Assembly: GCA_917880885.1 (NCBI GenBank)
Contig: OU862919.1
Coordinates: forward strand, 15,456,001-15,520,000
Direction: 5' to 3'
DNA: 64,000 nt
Source of the DNA: Limnephilus marmoratus
Lineage: Eukaryota > Arthropoda > Insecta > Trichoptera > Limnephilidae
In this document: positions 54,797 to 64,000 of the stretch, piece by piece
How positions within the stretch are numbered: the stretch's first letter is position 1
Layout: each line of letters starts with the position of its first letter
Program-made: the position numbers and the translations under genes
The notes under the pieces: model-generated
What the model saw: the letters and a program-made list of their open reading frames with translations, nothing else
Database searches by the model: none
What the model was told of the DNA's origin: nothing

Positions 54797-55385
54797 TTCA
54801 TTTTTATTTTATTTTACTTTTATTTATTACTTATTTAAACGCCCGTACATAGGGCTATTACATACATAATACAAGTGTATCGAACATTTACAAACATTAT
54901 ATATATAGAATAACATACAGTACATACATACGATGCATATTAGAACAACAAATATTTATCATTTTACAAACATATCAGTTACATAAATAACTAATTATTT
55001 TTGCTTTGATGCAAGATGGTGAGGTATTGAAAATATCGAAAAGGTCTGTATACGTATTGGCAGTTCGGTGAAAACGAACTAGCGGTGAATGATAGGAATA
55101 GTTAGTGCTATGATTGTCACTGTGGAAAAGGTGGTGGAGTCGAGTTGATTTAACAGGGACACGAATATTTATAACACTTAACATTTGAGGGCAGTCTATG
55201 AGATTGTTCAGTAATTTAAAAAGTATAAGAATGTCATTAATAGTACGCCTGGTAGAAAGTAGTGGTAGGTTTAGATCAGACATTAATGCATTGTAGCGTT
55301 TTAAAGCTTTATTATTTTTGATGAAGTGCATTATTTTGAGCAAAACGTAATAATCTTCTATTTTAAAATGGATAAAATGCCAAGA
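54797..55385 (-). pseudogene. LINE-I, 5'-truncated C-terminal fragment
   Basis: The minus frame 55343-54975 reads ALMSDLNLPLLSTRRTINDI, LILFKLLNNLIDCPQML and INIRVPVKSTRLHHLF, then ends CIKAKIISYLCN. It aligns block by block with LINE-G at 26154. The 3' untranslated region has AATAGCCCTATGTACGGGCG and an A-rich tail ending at about 54797. Confidence 0.75.
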
Positions 55386-55483
55386 ATATCTACGTCACTT
55401 GGCTTTTGATTATTATTTAACAATTAGAGCAGAGCGAGGGACCTATTGCGTCGAAAAAATATTCCAATAAATAATAATCTTGT

Positions 55484-55899
55484 GTTTTTTTATTTTTTTT
55501 TATGTGAATACCGCACAAGAGTCCCAACTGCTCCCGTCTGAAGCCAGTGAGACTATGGCATCTCCAATAAGGGTATGTTATGAGGCTGAAGGTAGTGGGG
55601 AGGGGAAGGAGATAGGGAAGAGGAAGGTGGGGAAGTACCTGGATATTCTGATCTGGTCACCAAACACGGCTAAAGCGATTTCAAGCAACGTTTCAATTCT
55701 GAATGGTGGTCTCACACCAGGGCGATACTGAGAGTATTTTCCATTCTGAAACGTGCCGCAAATGTACTATATATTATTTTAAATGAATAATTTGAAATAA
55801 CACAAATAATCAAATAAAATGAATTTGCCACGCCGGGATTCGATCCCGCGACCTTCGGTGTGCGAGTCTAGAGCCTTACCGCTGGACTAAGCCGGCCGT
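55484..55899 (-). mobile_element. SINE-1, full length
   Basis: T-rich tail, complete body, B box (GGATTCGATCC in reverse) and head ending GCCGGCCGTT. Confidence 0.9.
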
Positions 55900-56237
55900 T
55901 GAAACGTGTTATTTAAGTTTAAACCACAAAACTCTGTGTTAAGTTACAGTAAACTGAATGTTCACAGTAACAATTATAGACTACAGCTTTTCGGTAAATC
56001 GACAGGATCGATTTGAATTTAGGTAGTTCAATTCTTTTTGGCATTGACATAAAATATGAAAGCTTTTAAAATGTGAATCTATAAGCGCACCTTTAGAACT
56101 CTGAATAAATATATTGATTGATGAGGAAGTTCTTAATCAAATCCTTAAAAATTGTAATAATTATTGCGTGTGCTTCAAAAATTTAAAATAGCTCATATAA
56201 CTTCTCTCATTGCAACCAATACAAGAGTCTTGTCGGT
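55900..56237. other. No gene seen
   Basis: Unassigned AT-rich sequence. Confidence 0.4.
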
Positions 56238-56813
56238 ATTTTTTTTTTTTTTTTTACATTAACTCCACACAGGAGGCCCTGAGGGAAATTATTTCCCTCA
56301 GGGCCTATGTCATCTGGGATGCCGTGTGGTGGGTCTTTTTGAGGAGAGGAAGGAATGAACATTGGTCTTGAAGAGACCCATGTCGTAGGAAGGAGGAAAC
56401 ACAGAGGCCGGCAAATCATTCCACAGCCGAGCTGTTGAACGCAAGAACGAGTCGAAGAAACGACCCGTTCTCATGTGACAAATGTCAACCGTGTACAAAT
56501 GTTGGGCACGCGTTTGGCGTGTTTCCCGACTATGCACCGGTGCCGAAGGGATCAATGATGCTAGTTCCTCGGAGCATCTTCCATTGTAATACCGGTAGAA
56601 CAAGGATAGCATTCCCTGTGCTCTAAAGATTGCAATCCGTCTGTTAAGATGGGAGAATCTATCAAACGAACCGCCCATTTCTGCACAGAGTCGAGGGTAT
56701 TTTACAGGTGTTTTGGAGCTCTAGACCAGAGATGGCTGCCAAATTCAACCGTGGGGTGTACTTGTGATTTGTACAAGGTTAGCAGTTGTGTACTATTAAA
56801 GTATCTTCGGGCC
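56238..56813 (-). pseudogene. LINE-C C-terminus with intact 3' hairpin and A tail
   Basis: Minus strand: YKSQVHPTVEFGSHLWSRAP (about 56780-56720), LDSVQKWAVRLIDSPILTD-like sequence, then ARNILSL-type SLFYRYYNGRCSEELASLIP, RTGRFFDSFLRSTARLWNDL and PASVFPPSYDMGLFKTNVHS before a stop at 56310. The 3' untranslated region holds the perfect hairpin GGCCCTGAGGGAAA-TTA-TTTCCCTCAGGGCC (56274-56304) and ends in a 19-base A tail. Frameshifts and 5' truncation make it inactive. It is the reference copy of the LINE that shares its tail with the B-SINE. Confidence 0.85.
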
Positions 56814-57243
56814 CTTTTTTTTTTTTTTACAGTGAATACCGCACAAGAATCTCAACTGCTCCCGTCTGGAGCCAGTGAGACTATGGCATCCCCAATTGGG
56901 GTATGTTGTGAGGCTGAAGGTAGCGGGGAGGGGAAGGAGGTGGGGAAGAGGAAGGTTGGGAAGTACCTGGCTATTCAGATCTGGTCACTAAACACGGCTA
57001 AAGCCATTTTCAAGCAACGTTTCAATTCTGAATGGTGGTCTTACACCAGGGCGATACTGATAGTATCTTCCACTCTGGAACATGCCGCAAATATACTATA
57101 TATTATTTTAAATGAATTAATTGTGAAATAACACAAATTAATCAAATAAAATTTATTTGCGCATGCCGGGTTCGAACCCGCGACCTCCGGAATGTGAGTC
57201 AAGAGTCTTAGCCACTGGACTACGGAGGACTACGGAGGCCGGC
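56814..57243 (-). mobile_element. SINE-1, full length, near-identical to 9105-9529
   Basis: T tract, ACAGTGAATACCGCACAAGA, complete body and head. At the 5' end GGACTACGGA is duplicated in tandem (57217-57236). The left flank is the LINE-C fragment. Confidence 0.9.
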
Positions 57244-57730
57244 CCTGTACAGTACGCCCAGTTTTTGGGAGGCTAATATACTTGGTATTCTAGGAAAAGG
57301 GAATTGTGGACTCTGTTGTATTCATAGCCGAAATCAATTTTAATTATTTTATTAAACTTTTATAATGGTGCGTAATTAAATTAAATACATGGTTGGGTCA
57401 TTAATATCGAGTAACATATAAACATCGATTAGTTTATATCACATGACTGACAACTAACTGTCCAGAGAAAAAACTCTATTTCGATTTTAACCGCTATTGT
57501 TTTTTTTTAATCATTATGACATGACACACGCTATAGCGACATCAATACTTATTTCACCTATATTATTAATCAAATCCTTTTGTCTATCCATCCGTGTCAT
57601 AAAATAAATATGTTGCGAGGCCTCTATGTAGGGGCGAAAATTCTTTTTCAGATATATCGATTATAAAACTTTGAAAGTCTCCCCACGCAAAGTTGTCATT
57701 CTGACAACTGACTAATTAGAGGTTAGAATT
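57244..57730. other. No gene seen
   Basis: Unassigned AT-rich sequence. Confidence 0.4.
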
Positions 57731-57734
57731 ATTA

Positions 57735-58002
57735 GTGTCCGACCGAAACAGGACTTTCTACCGAAACCGAATCTTCGGTATCTATCTCAGTTTCGGCCGA
57801 AACCGAAACCGAAACTTTTTTAGACATGTTATAAAATCTATTGTTTACTGAAAATATACAGACACTTATACACACAGTTAATACGTGTTAAATTAAATTA
57901 AAAAAATACAAAACAATAATTGAGGTATGTGAAATTTTTTTTATTTTTTATTTTTATTACTGCTATAAAACAAACAAAAATTAACAAAACATGTTTTTTT
58001 TA
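57735..58002. mobile_element. hAT-like element end, truncated
   Basis: GTGTCCGACCGAAACAGGAC and repeated CCGAAACCGAAAC, followed by the same subterminal sequence as 58299-58440 (GACATGTTA, TTGTTTACTG, ACACGTGTTAAATTAA). Confidence 0.6.
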
Positions 58003-58149
58003 ATTAACTCCACACAGGAGGCCCCGAGGAAAATAATTTCCCTCAGGGCCTATGTCATCTGGGATGCTGTGTGGAGGGTCTTTTTGAGGAGAGGAAGGAA
58101 TGAACATTGGTCTTGAAGAGACCCATGTTGTAGGAAGGAGGAAACACTT
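58003..58149 (-). mobile_element. LINE-C 3' end only
   Basis: T tract, CTCCACACAGGAGGCCC, hairpin GGCCCCGAGGAAAAT / ATTTCCCTCAGGGCC, then the last codons of LINE-C in reverse (GACCCATGTTGTAGGAAGGA). It separates two hAT-like segments. Confidence 0.8.
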
Positions 58150-59662
58150 CCTCTTAAGTAGTTAGTAACTATATATGATGTGTGTAACAATATCGTTAGT
58201 TTATCGCAAAAAAATGTATGTCCTATTGTGTACCTATTCGTTTTTTTTCTCCTTGTGCGAAAGCGCTCTCTATCTGCCGCTGGAGACTTCGTTATAACTA
58301 GTGTCCGACCGAAACAGGACTTTCCACCGAAACCGAAACCGAAACTTTTTTAAACATGTTAAAAACCGATTGTTTACTGTTATTTGGCTTGTTTTTTATA
58401 CTCATTCAGACAGTTAACACGTGTTAAATTAATTAAATAAAATAAAAACAATAATTGAAGTATGTGAAAATAAATGTTTTTTTTTGTATTACAAACAATT
58501 TTTTTTTATTAAAGCAAACAAAATTTACGAAAAATAACAAAACATCTTTACTACTTCTTGGAACAATTTTTTTTAATAATGTCAATACTTACATTAATTG
58601 AGTGTTTTAATTTTAATTGCATTTACAATCATAAAATTCTTATTACACGTATTAAATGAAATAAAAAAACAATAATTGAAGTATGTAAAAAAGAATTTAG
58701 AATGCTATAAATTTTCGTTCATGCAATCGCAAGGATGTGTGCACTTTTTAACACAATAAAAAGAATTTATGACCACTTCTTGCGCGTGGTAAGATCCTTT
58801 ACTCTGGAGCCAGAGGTTACAGGTTCGAATCAGAAGCCAAATAGAATTATTTATTATCTGGGTTTTAACACACGCGAAAATGAAATATTTTATATTTGCC
58901 CCTCCTTCCGGAGCGAAAGATTTTCAGAATCCAACGAAAGACCTTTTAAAATCCAGTTCTTTCTTATAAACGACGCCACGTAACATGAAGATGAGTTGCA
59001 ACTAGTGACCGACCGAAGGTTCGGTTTCGGTTTCGGCAAGTTTTCCAAGAAGTAGTAAAGATGTTTTGTTATTTTTTTATAAATTTTGTTTGCTTTATAG
59101 AACTTCAATTATTGTTTTTTTTTGTCATTTAATTAATTTAACACGTGTTAATAATTATTGAATCTAATGTAGCGTGAGCCCAAATACGAATCCGCTGGTT
59201 GAACTCCTTTGTAAACAATTACTCGAATACTGATTCCTATGTTAGGCCTACTTATACCTTTCTAGCTCTGTTTATCATTTTATGTACTATATACTTATGA
59301 TACTGCATACTTGTTATAATGCTCCTGTACAATTTATTTTATATGTAAAAGCCTAGGCGTAAACAAAAAAATAAGCATAAATAAATAAACAACTGTCAGA
59401 ATGAGTATAAAAAAATAAGCCAAATAACAGTAAACAATCGATTTTTAACATGTCTAAAAAAGTTTCGTTTTCGGTTTCGGTGGAAAGTTCTGTTTCGGTC
59501 GGACACTAGTTACAACGAAGCCTCCAGCTGCAGATAGAAAGCGCTTTCGCACAAGGAGGAAAAAAACGAATAGATACACAACAGGACATACAATTTTTGC
59601 GATGTATTAACGATATTGTTACACACATCATATATAGTTACTAACTACTTAAGAGGAAGTTT
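58144..59662. mobile_element. Palindromic cluster of hAT-like ends, about 290-bp inverted arms
   Basis: 58144-58430 and 59385-59662 are inverted copies, including CTTCCTCTTAAGTAGTTAGT outside and TAGTGTCCGACCGAAACAGG inside. If the hAT-like part alone is taken (58299-59514), its flanks are GTTATAAC and GTTACAAC, a possible 8-bp duplication. A second end, TAGTGACCGACCGAAGG, lies at 59003. The centre holds no transposase. Confidence 0.65.
58775..58842 (+). mobile_element. Old tRNA-like SINE head
   Basis: GCGCGTGGTAAGATCC (A-box-like) and GAGGTTACAGGTTCGAATC (B box) with SINE-1-like spacing; the body is not recognisable. Confidence 0.45.
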
Positions 59663-60477
59663 CCTTTTTTTATCCAGGAACGTCCATTTCGTCTGTGACT
59701 TTCATTCCTCCAGGCAATTTTCGTACAATTATCTAATATTATTGCTTCCACGTGCGGGTTCTCGCAACTTTGGCTTTAATATTTACGTCGGAACGACTGT
59801 CATATTTAGAATAGTTACCGAGACATGAACGGAACATTCCTTTACGAAGAACAAAGTTAGTGGTATCGTTTGTGGTGCACGAATCTATGAAAACGACGTG
59901 TTTCGACGTGACTATTGTTGTACGACCTCTGTAAGATATTAAATTAATTATACCAGGAATCATACATGATATAGGATGACCTGTAAGCATTTGTACTTTT
60001 ATAATCGTGCTAGAGGGGATTCCGAACAGGGGAAAACAAAACGAAAACAAAGAAAACATTCTTTGTTTTAATAGACGAAATCGATCGGATTCGATTCCAA
60101 AAGAAAAATATGCATTTTTTTTCAAAAGAAGTTGAAGTCTCAATCAATCAAATCAAAAAGGGAAAGGAAAGTATTTTGGAAAAGGGGTTTCAATATTTGT
60201 GAAAGATTATTTAAAGAACCAATGACCCTAAAATTGGGCCAAAATGAGTATACAATATTTCATTAAATATGTTGAAATATAATAAATAAAGAAAGAATTT
60301 AACCAAATTGATGACAAGATCTAAATAATAATAAAAAAAATTTTTATTTATTAATAGACTTTTACAGTTTAATACATTTGGTTCATTTTAATTTATTCTA
60401 GTGACATAAAGGTCAGTGCTCAGCTATACATTCAGGATTTCTCATGGATACTTGCAGGTTTTCAGCAGTGCCTCTAA
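59663..60477. other. No gene seen
   Basis: A minus frame of 134 codons (59739-60143) lacks a recognisable domain. The remainder is AT-rich. Confidence 0.4.
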
Positions 60478-60640
60478 TCTCTCATCTCATTTATAACTCG
60501 AGAACGACTGGACCGATTTTTATGATCTTTGGTACAAATGATGAATTAAATTCTTTTCCTTATACATTTTGTATGGAACGAATTTTCATCTTTTGAAAGA
60601 GCTGCAGGAATATTGTAATAAGCATTATATTAAGTAGTGT
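60478..60640 (+). mobile_element. Helitron-like H2 fragment
   Basis: TTATAACTCGAGAACGACTG, ATTTTTATGATCTTTGG and GAACGAATTTTCATCTTTTG follow the H2 order at 23390-23600. The ends are absent. Confidence 0.6.
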
Positions 60641-60839
60641 ACAAGACCCGTAGGCTTGCACAAAGACTGTAAACAATAAGTGCCGGTACACATAGACGCC
60701 CGACAATTCCAATGTCTTGACAGAGATGTATTCTCGCCTTGACAGCGGTTGAAGTTCAGTAGAGTATCTGGTTACAGAAGCATCCATGCTGGGTATCTTC
60801 CGCAACGCATCGTGAGATGGAATGCTCTTGCATCGGAGT

Positions 60840-61060
60840 ATGTAGGCTGCGCTGGACGCTGGTTGTGTATTATGTGAGATGGGCTGCGCTCCAGATGATG
60901 TATATTCTCGAGTTTGTTATGTATCCAAGGGAATAAAATCCTAGGCGGGGGCGGTCACAGCAACCCTTAAGTAGGCCGGCTTGTCATTGCATGGCAGTGG
61001 GTCGCTTGCATCCTAGGCTAGGGCAGTTGCAGCCACTCAAATCTTGATAGGCTCCAGGGT
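60840..61060. repeat. Degenerate copies of the 87-bp array unit and its flank
   Basis: GAGATGGGCTGCGCTCC matches GAGGTGGGCTGCGTTCC at about 63015. GGGCGGTCACAGCAA and GGCTAGGGCAGTTGCAGC are diverged forms of the 87-bp unit core GGGACGGTCACAGCAAGC. Confidence 0.55.
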
Positions 61061-61123
61061 ATCGGTCTGCATTCTATTGGGCGTGCTGCACGTGGCGTCA
61101 TGATCAGGTAGGTCTGCGTTGAA

Positions 61124-61690
61124 GGAGCCCAAGGATGACCGGGGCTTCGGCGTTATCATCAGAGCAGAGGAATGCAAGGCCCGATGCAAGGGGGCCCCGG
61201 GCTAGCAGCCCGGAGCCAGATGTTCAAGGGTAGCGCAGCAACTTCAAGGGCTTGGTAAGAATCAGCAAGTTCAAAGGAGTCCAAGGATGGCCGGGGCTTC
61301 GGCGTTGTCTTCAGGGCTGAGAGATGCAAGGCTCGATGCAAAGGGGGGCCCCAGGCTAGCAGCCTGGAGCAAGATGGTCAGAGGTAGTGCAGCGACCTCA
61401 AGGTCTGATAAGAATCAGCAAGTTCAAAGGAGTCCAAGGATGGCCGGGACTTCGGCGTTGTCTTCAGGGCTGAGAGATGCAAGGCTCGATGCAAAGGGGG
61501 GCCCCAGGCTAGCAGCCTGGAGCAAGATGGTCAGAGGTAGTGCAGCGACCTCAAGGTCTGGTAAGAATCAACAAGTTCAAAGGAGTCCAAGGATGGCCGG
61601 GGCTTCGGCGTTGTCTTCAGGGCAGAGAGATGCAAGGCTCGATGCAAGGGGGCCCTGGGCTAGCAGCCCGGAGCAAGATGGTCAGGGCTC
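61124..61690. repeat. 153-bp tandem repeat, 3.7 copies
   Basis: Units start GGAGYCCAAGGATGRCCGGG at 61124, 61276, 61429 and 61582. Spacing is 152, 153 and 153 bp. Units 2 and 3 are nearly identical. A plus frame (61287-61709) stays open because 153 is 51 codons; its repeated peptide SPRMAGTSALSSGLRDARLD has no known relative. Confidence 0.9.
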
Positions 61691-61873
61691 AGGCGTCAAC
61701 GTTTTGTAGGTATTATCCCATCGGATGCTTGAGGTGAAAGAGTTCCGTCTTGGAGCTCCCAAAGGGTGACGGCTACGGCGAGACTGATGTCTTGAATTGA
61801 GCAGCGTTTCGATGTCGAGGATCTTCAGGTAGTAACTTTGTAGAGATGTTATTCTGATCGCTGGTGGTTGAAG

Positions 61874-61910
61874 ACTGAATGCCAACTGCTTTCTTCGCAG
61901 ACCTTATATA
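61874..61910 (-). promoter_or_regulatory. Core promoter: TATA box plus arthropod initiator
   Basis: On the minus strand TATATAAGG occupies 61910-61902 and TTCAGTC lies about 30 bp downstream, with the presumed +1 A at 61876. The spacing fits a Pol II core promoter. Transcription would run leftward toward the 153-bp array. Whether it serves an LTR, another element or a gene is not clear. Confidence 0.5.
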
Positions 61911-63041
61911 GTGGCAGGTTAGTCGGTTTCACAATATTTTAAATTCATGCAATAATTCCTATTTCCGCGTGAGTCATCTCATGTTGTAATTTCACGTTGT
62001 GCAACAAAATAATTTATATTTTTGGGAGCATGAATCACCTCATATTAAAGTGTTGAGAAATCAATATTTCGGGGACGCGCCGTTCAAATGAAGAATATTT
62101 CCTCTTCGATAAAAATGCATGATATGAAATAACACGTTCGATATACTCCCTCCCGTGCAGCCGTGGCTGCACCCAGCTGTTTCGTCGAACGTGTCAGTCA
62201 CCAACGATGTTCCGAGTTTCCGATGGAGGCGAGTTTGATCCCTGGTCGTATGGATTCTGGACTGGCTTATCAGAAAGTGAATAGGCGTCAGAGGACCGTC
62301 ATCAGGTCATAGACTGTCAAGTCATTGATATGTGCGTGGGTGATCTGTCGTTCACAAAAATTTGACGTTCTGTAAGCGCCGTAAGTAGGGTATCTTTTTT
62401 TTGGTCATCTTTTCATTGAGTGTGATGTCAAGGGGTTGTTTCACGGATCGTGTTAACCTCCATCAAGCTCCCCCCGTGTAAGGTTTTATTGGTGGTTAGC
62501 GACGCCAATTGATTCACGGCATTGCTTGGGAATTTGCGCGTCTGTGTCCTAGCTTTAATGCCACTAGGATGCTTTTCATCTCGGAGTCAGCACCGTGAAA
62601 TTTTGTCCCTTTTGACGGGGCAATGGTCTCCCCCCATCTGAGGAGACATTGAAATGTACCGTTGTTCTGGAAGGGTTTGCTTGCTTTGGCTGCGTCGATG
62701 AGGACCACTGTTCCGACACTTCTGCTGTTTTGACAGGGCTTCCAAGGTTGGGCTATTGCTGCTTGGTTCCGGGGTGGGTTTCGTCGTACGGCTGTGGTGC
62801 GTGGTGTTGTGGCACGCTTGTAGGCCTTGTATGGAGCGAGTATCTGGTCGCTAGGTTATTTATTCCATGTGAATTGCCCGGGTCTGCTGCGCACTGGAAA
62901 TTGTTCTACTCTTGTAATGAGGAATGTACCGCTGCTAGGTTCACTGGGGTGCCTTTGAGACACACACGGACGCTGTGCGTGACCCAGTATAGTTGGAAGT
63001 GCGGCTAGCATATGAGGTGGGCTGCGTTCCGGGTGCCATGT
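61911..63041. other. GC-richer sequence with G-rich minus-strand tracts, no gene seen
   Basis: Minus-strand purine tracts GGGAGGGAG (about 62148), GGGGGGAG (about 62472) and GGGGGGAGA (about 62631) look like polypurine tracts of an LTR element, but no TG...CA terminal repeat could be paired with them. A perfect hairpin GTGCAGCC-GT-GGCTGCAC is at 62154-62171. The open frame 62649-63008 (plus) is unrecognised. Confidence 0.35.
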
Positions 63042-64000
63042 GGACTTGAGTCGCTGAATATCCGGCACCGGCATCCAAGGCCGGGACGGTCACAGCAAAC
63101 TCGTGAGCAGGTTGGCTGGTCATAATCTGGCCGCGAGCTGCTAAATATCCGGCACCAGCATCCAAGACTGGGACGGTCGCAGCAAGCTCGTCAACTGGTT
63201 GGCTCACCATCATGTGGCCGTGAGCTGCTGAATATCCGGCACCAGCATCCAAGGCTGGGACGGTCACAGCAAGCTCGTTATCTGGTTGGTTGGCATTATG
63301 TGGCCGTGAACTGCTGAATATCCGGCACCAGCATCCAAGGCTGGGACGGTCACAGCAAGCTCGTCAACTGGTTGGCTCACCATCATGTGGCCGTGAGCGG
63401 CTGAATATCCGGCACCAGCATCCAAGGCTGGGACGGTCACAGCAAGCTCGTCAACTGGTTGGCTCACCATCATGTGGCCGTGAGCGGCTGAATATCCGGC
63501 ACCAGCATCCAAGGCTGGGACGGTCACAGCAAGCTCGTCAACTGGTTGGCTCACCATCATGTGGCCGTGAGCGGCTGAATATCCGGCACCAGCATCCAAG
63601 GCTGGGACGGTCACAGCAAGCTCGTCAACTGGTTGGCTCACCATCATGTGGCCGTGAGCGGCTGAATATCCGGCACCAGCATCCAAGGCTGGGACGGTCA
63701 CAGCAAGCTCGTCAACTGGTAGGCTCACCATCATGTGGCCGTGAGCGGCTGAATATCCGGCACCAGCATCCAAGGCTGGGACGGTCACAGCAAGCTCGTC
63801 AACTGGTTGGCTCACCATCATGTGGCCGTGAGCGGCTGAATATCCGGCACCAGCATCCAAGGCTGGGACGGTCACAGCAAGCTCGTCAACTGGTTGGCTC
63901 ACCATCATGTGGCCGTGAGCTGCTGAATATCCGGCACCAGCATCCAAGGCTGGGACGGTCACAGCAAGCTCGTCAACTGGTTGGCTCACCATCATGTGGC
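63042..64000. repeat. 87-bp tandem array, 11 units, continues past the window
   Basis: Unit starts (GGCCGTGAG or variant) at 63042, 63129, 63216, 63302, 63389, 63476, 63563, 63650, 63737, 63824, 63911 and 63998. Units from 63389 on are almost identical; the three left units are diverged, and the 86-bp step at 63216-63302 breaks the frame. Homogenisation is strongest toward the right. Confidence 0.95.
63264..64000 (-). CDS. Open frame through the 87-bp array, 5' end beyond window; coding status doubtful
   Basis: The minus frame repeats a 29-residue unit (VSQPVDELAVTVPALDAGAG then YSAAHGHMM) at least eight times and stops at 63264 as IMPTNQITSLL. A second frame with the same peptide continues to 62941, offset by the 1-bp deletion. 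There is no signal peptide, membrane segment or known domain. The near-identity of units at every codon position and the automatic openness of an array in multiples of three argue for a minisatellite over a protein gene. A repetitive secreted or structural protein would be the alternative. Confidence 0.25.
   Translation of the reverse strand, partial: HMMVSQPVDELAVTVPALDAGAGYSAAHGHMMVSQPVDELAVTVPALDAGAGYSAAHGHMMVSQPVDELAVTVPALDAGAGYSAAHGHMMVSLPVDELAVTVPALDAGAGYSAAHGHMMVSQPVDELAVTVPALDAGAGYSAAHGHMMVSQPVDELAVTVPALDAGAGYSAAHGHMMVSQPVDELAVTVPALDAGAGYSAAHGHMMVSQPVDELAVTVPALDAGAGYSAVHGHIMPTNQITSLL

Noticed and set aside
61287..61709. Repeat protein gene (140 codons)
   Set aside because: The frame stays open only because the unit is 153 bp. 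Units 2 and 3 are nearly identical at all codon positions and there is no domain or start context; it is kept as a repeat.

Overview
This window is repeat-dominated DNA from an animal, almost certainly an insect. The evidence is the (TTAGG)n-type telomeric pentamer at 16011-16113, a cecropia-type mariner, and the mix of Ty3/gypsy, Penelope-like, RTE-like and jockey/CR1-like retroelements, Helitron-like elements, tRNA-derived SINEs and MITEs. The order cannot be fixed from sequence alone; the TTAGG motif argues against Diptera. I see no convincing host protein-coding exon and no free-standing tRNA or rRNA gene. The sequence is AT-rich with a few GC-richer islands (about 31440-31680, 33361-33960, 60640-64000).

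Layout. 1-4322: a minus-strand Ty3/gypsy element with an uninterrupted gag-pol frame that leaves the window on the left, joined to an LTR in the opposite orientation. 4360-17800: nested SINEs (called SINE-1, SINE-2 and B-SINE here), a TTAA-flanked MITE family, an inverted Helitron-like copy, and a foldback element that carries the telomeric array. 17800-24060: mostly unassigned DNA with a deleted DDE transposon, LINE fragments and a Helitron-like element. 24060-30000: a Penelope-type hammerhead-like motif, LINE fragments, a foldback structure and a 1-kb minisatellite. 30040-36350: a mariner nested in SINE-1, nested LINE tails, a possible LTR and a 28-30 bp satellite. 36350-43350: a Penelope GIY-YIG remnant split by a MITE, a Helitron-like element, SINE snap-back structures and a 632-bp long-TIR element. 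43800-55900: SINEs, 41-bp satellites and several 5'-truncated LINEs with readable target-site duplications. 56200-59670: LINE tail, SINE-1 and a palindromic cluster of hAT-like ends. 60840-64000: GC-richer DNA with a 153-bp and an 87-bp tandem array, both in multiples of three, and a TATA/initiator promoter on the minus strand.

How the parts relate. The elements make a readable parasite network. A LINE whose 3' end carries a strong GGCCCTGAGGGAAA hairpin shares that tail with the non-coding B-SINE, so the LINE probably mobilises it. MITEs landed in B-SINE copies, SINE-1 in a Helitron-like copy, mariner in SINE-1, and a MITE in a Penelope copy. In three cases a paralogous empty site inside this window confirms the target-site duplication. 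The most unusual objects are the foldback element containing telomeric repeats (15809-16373), the LTR flanked by oppositely oriented primer-binding sites (3749-4114), and the SINE snap-back hairpins (40792-40839, 42068-42265).
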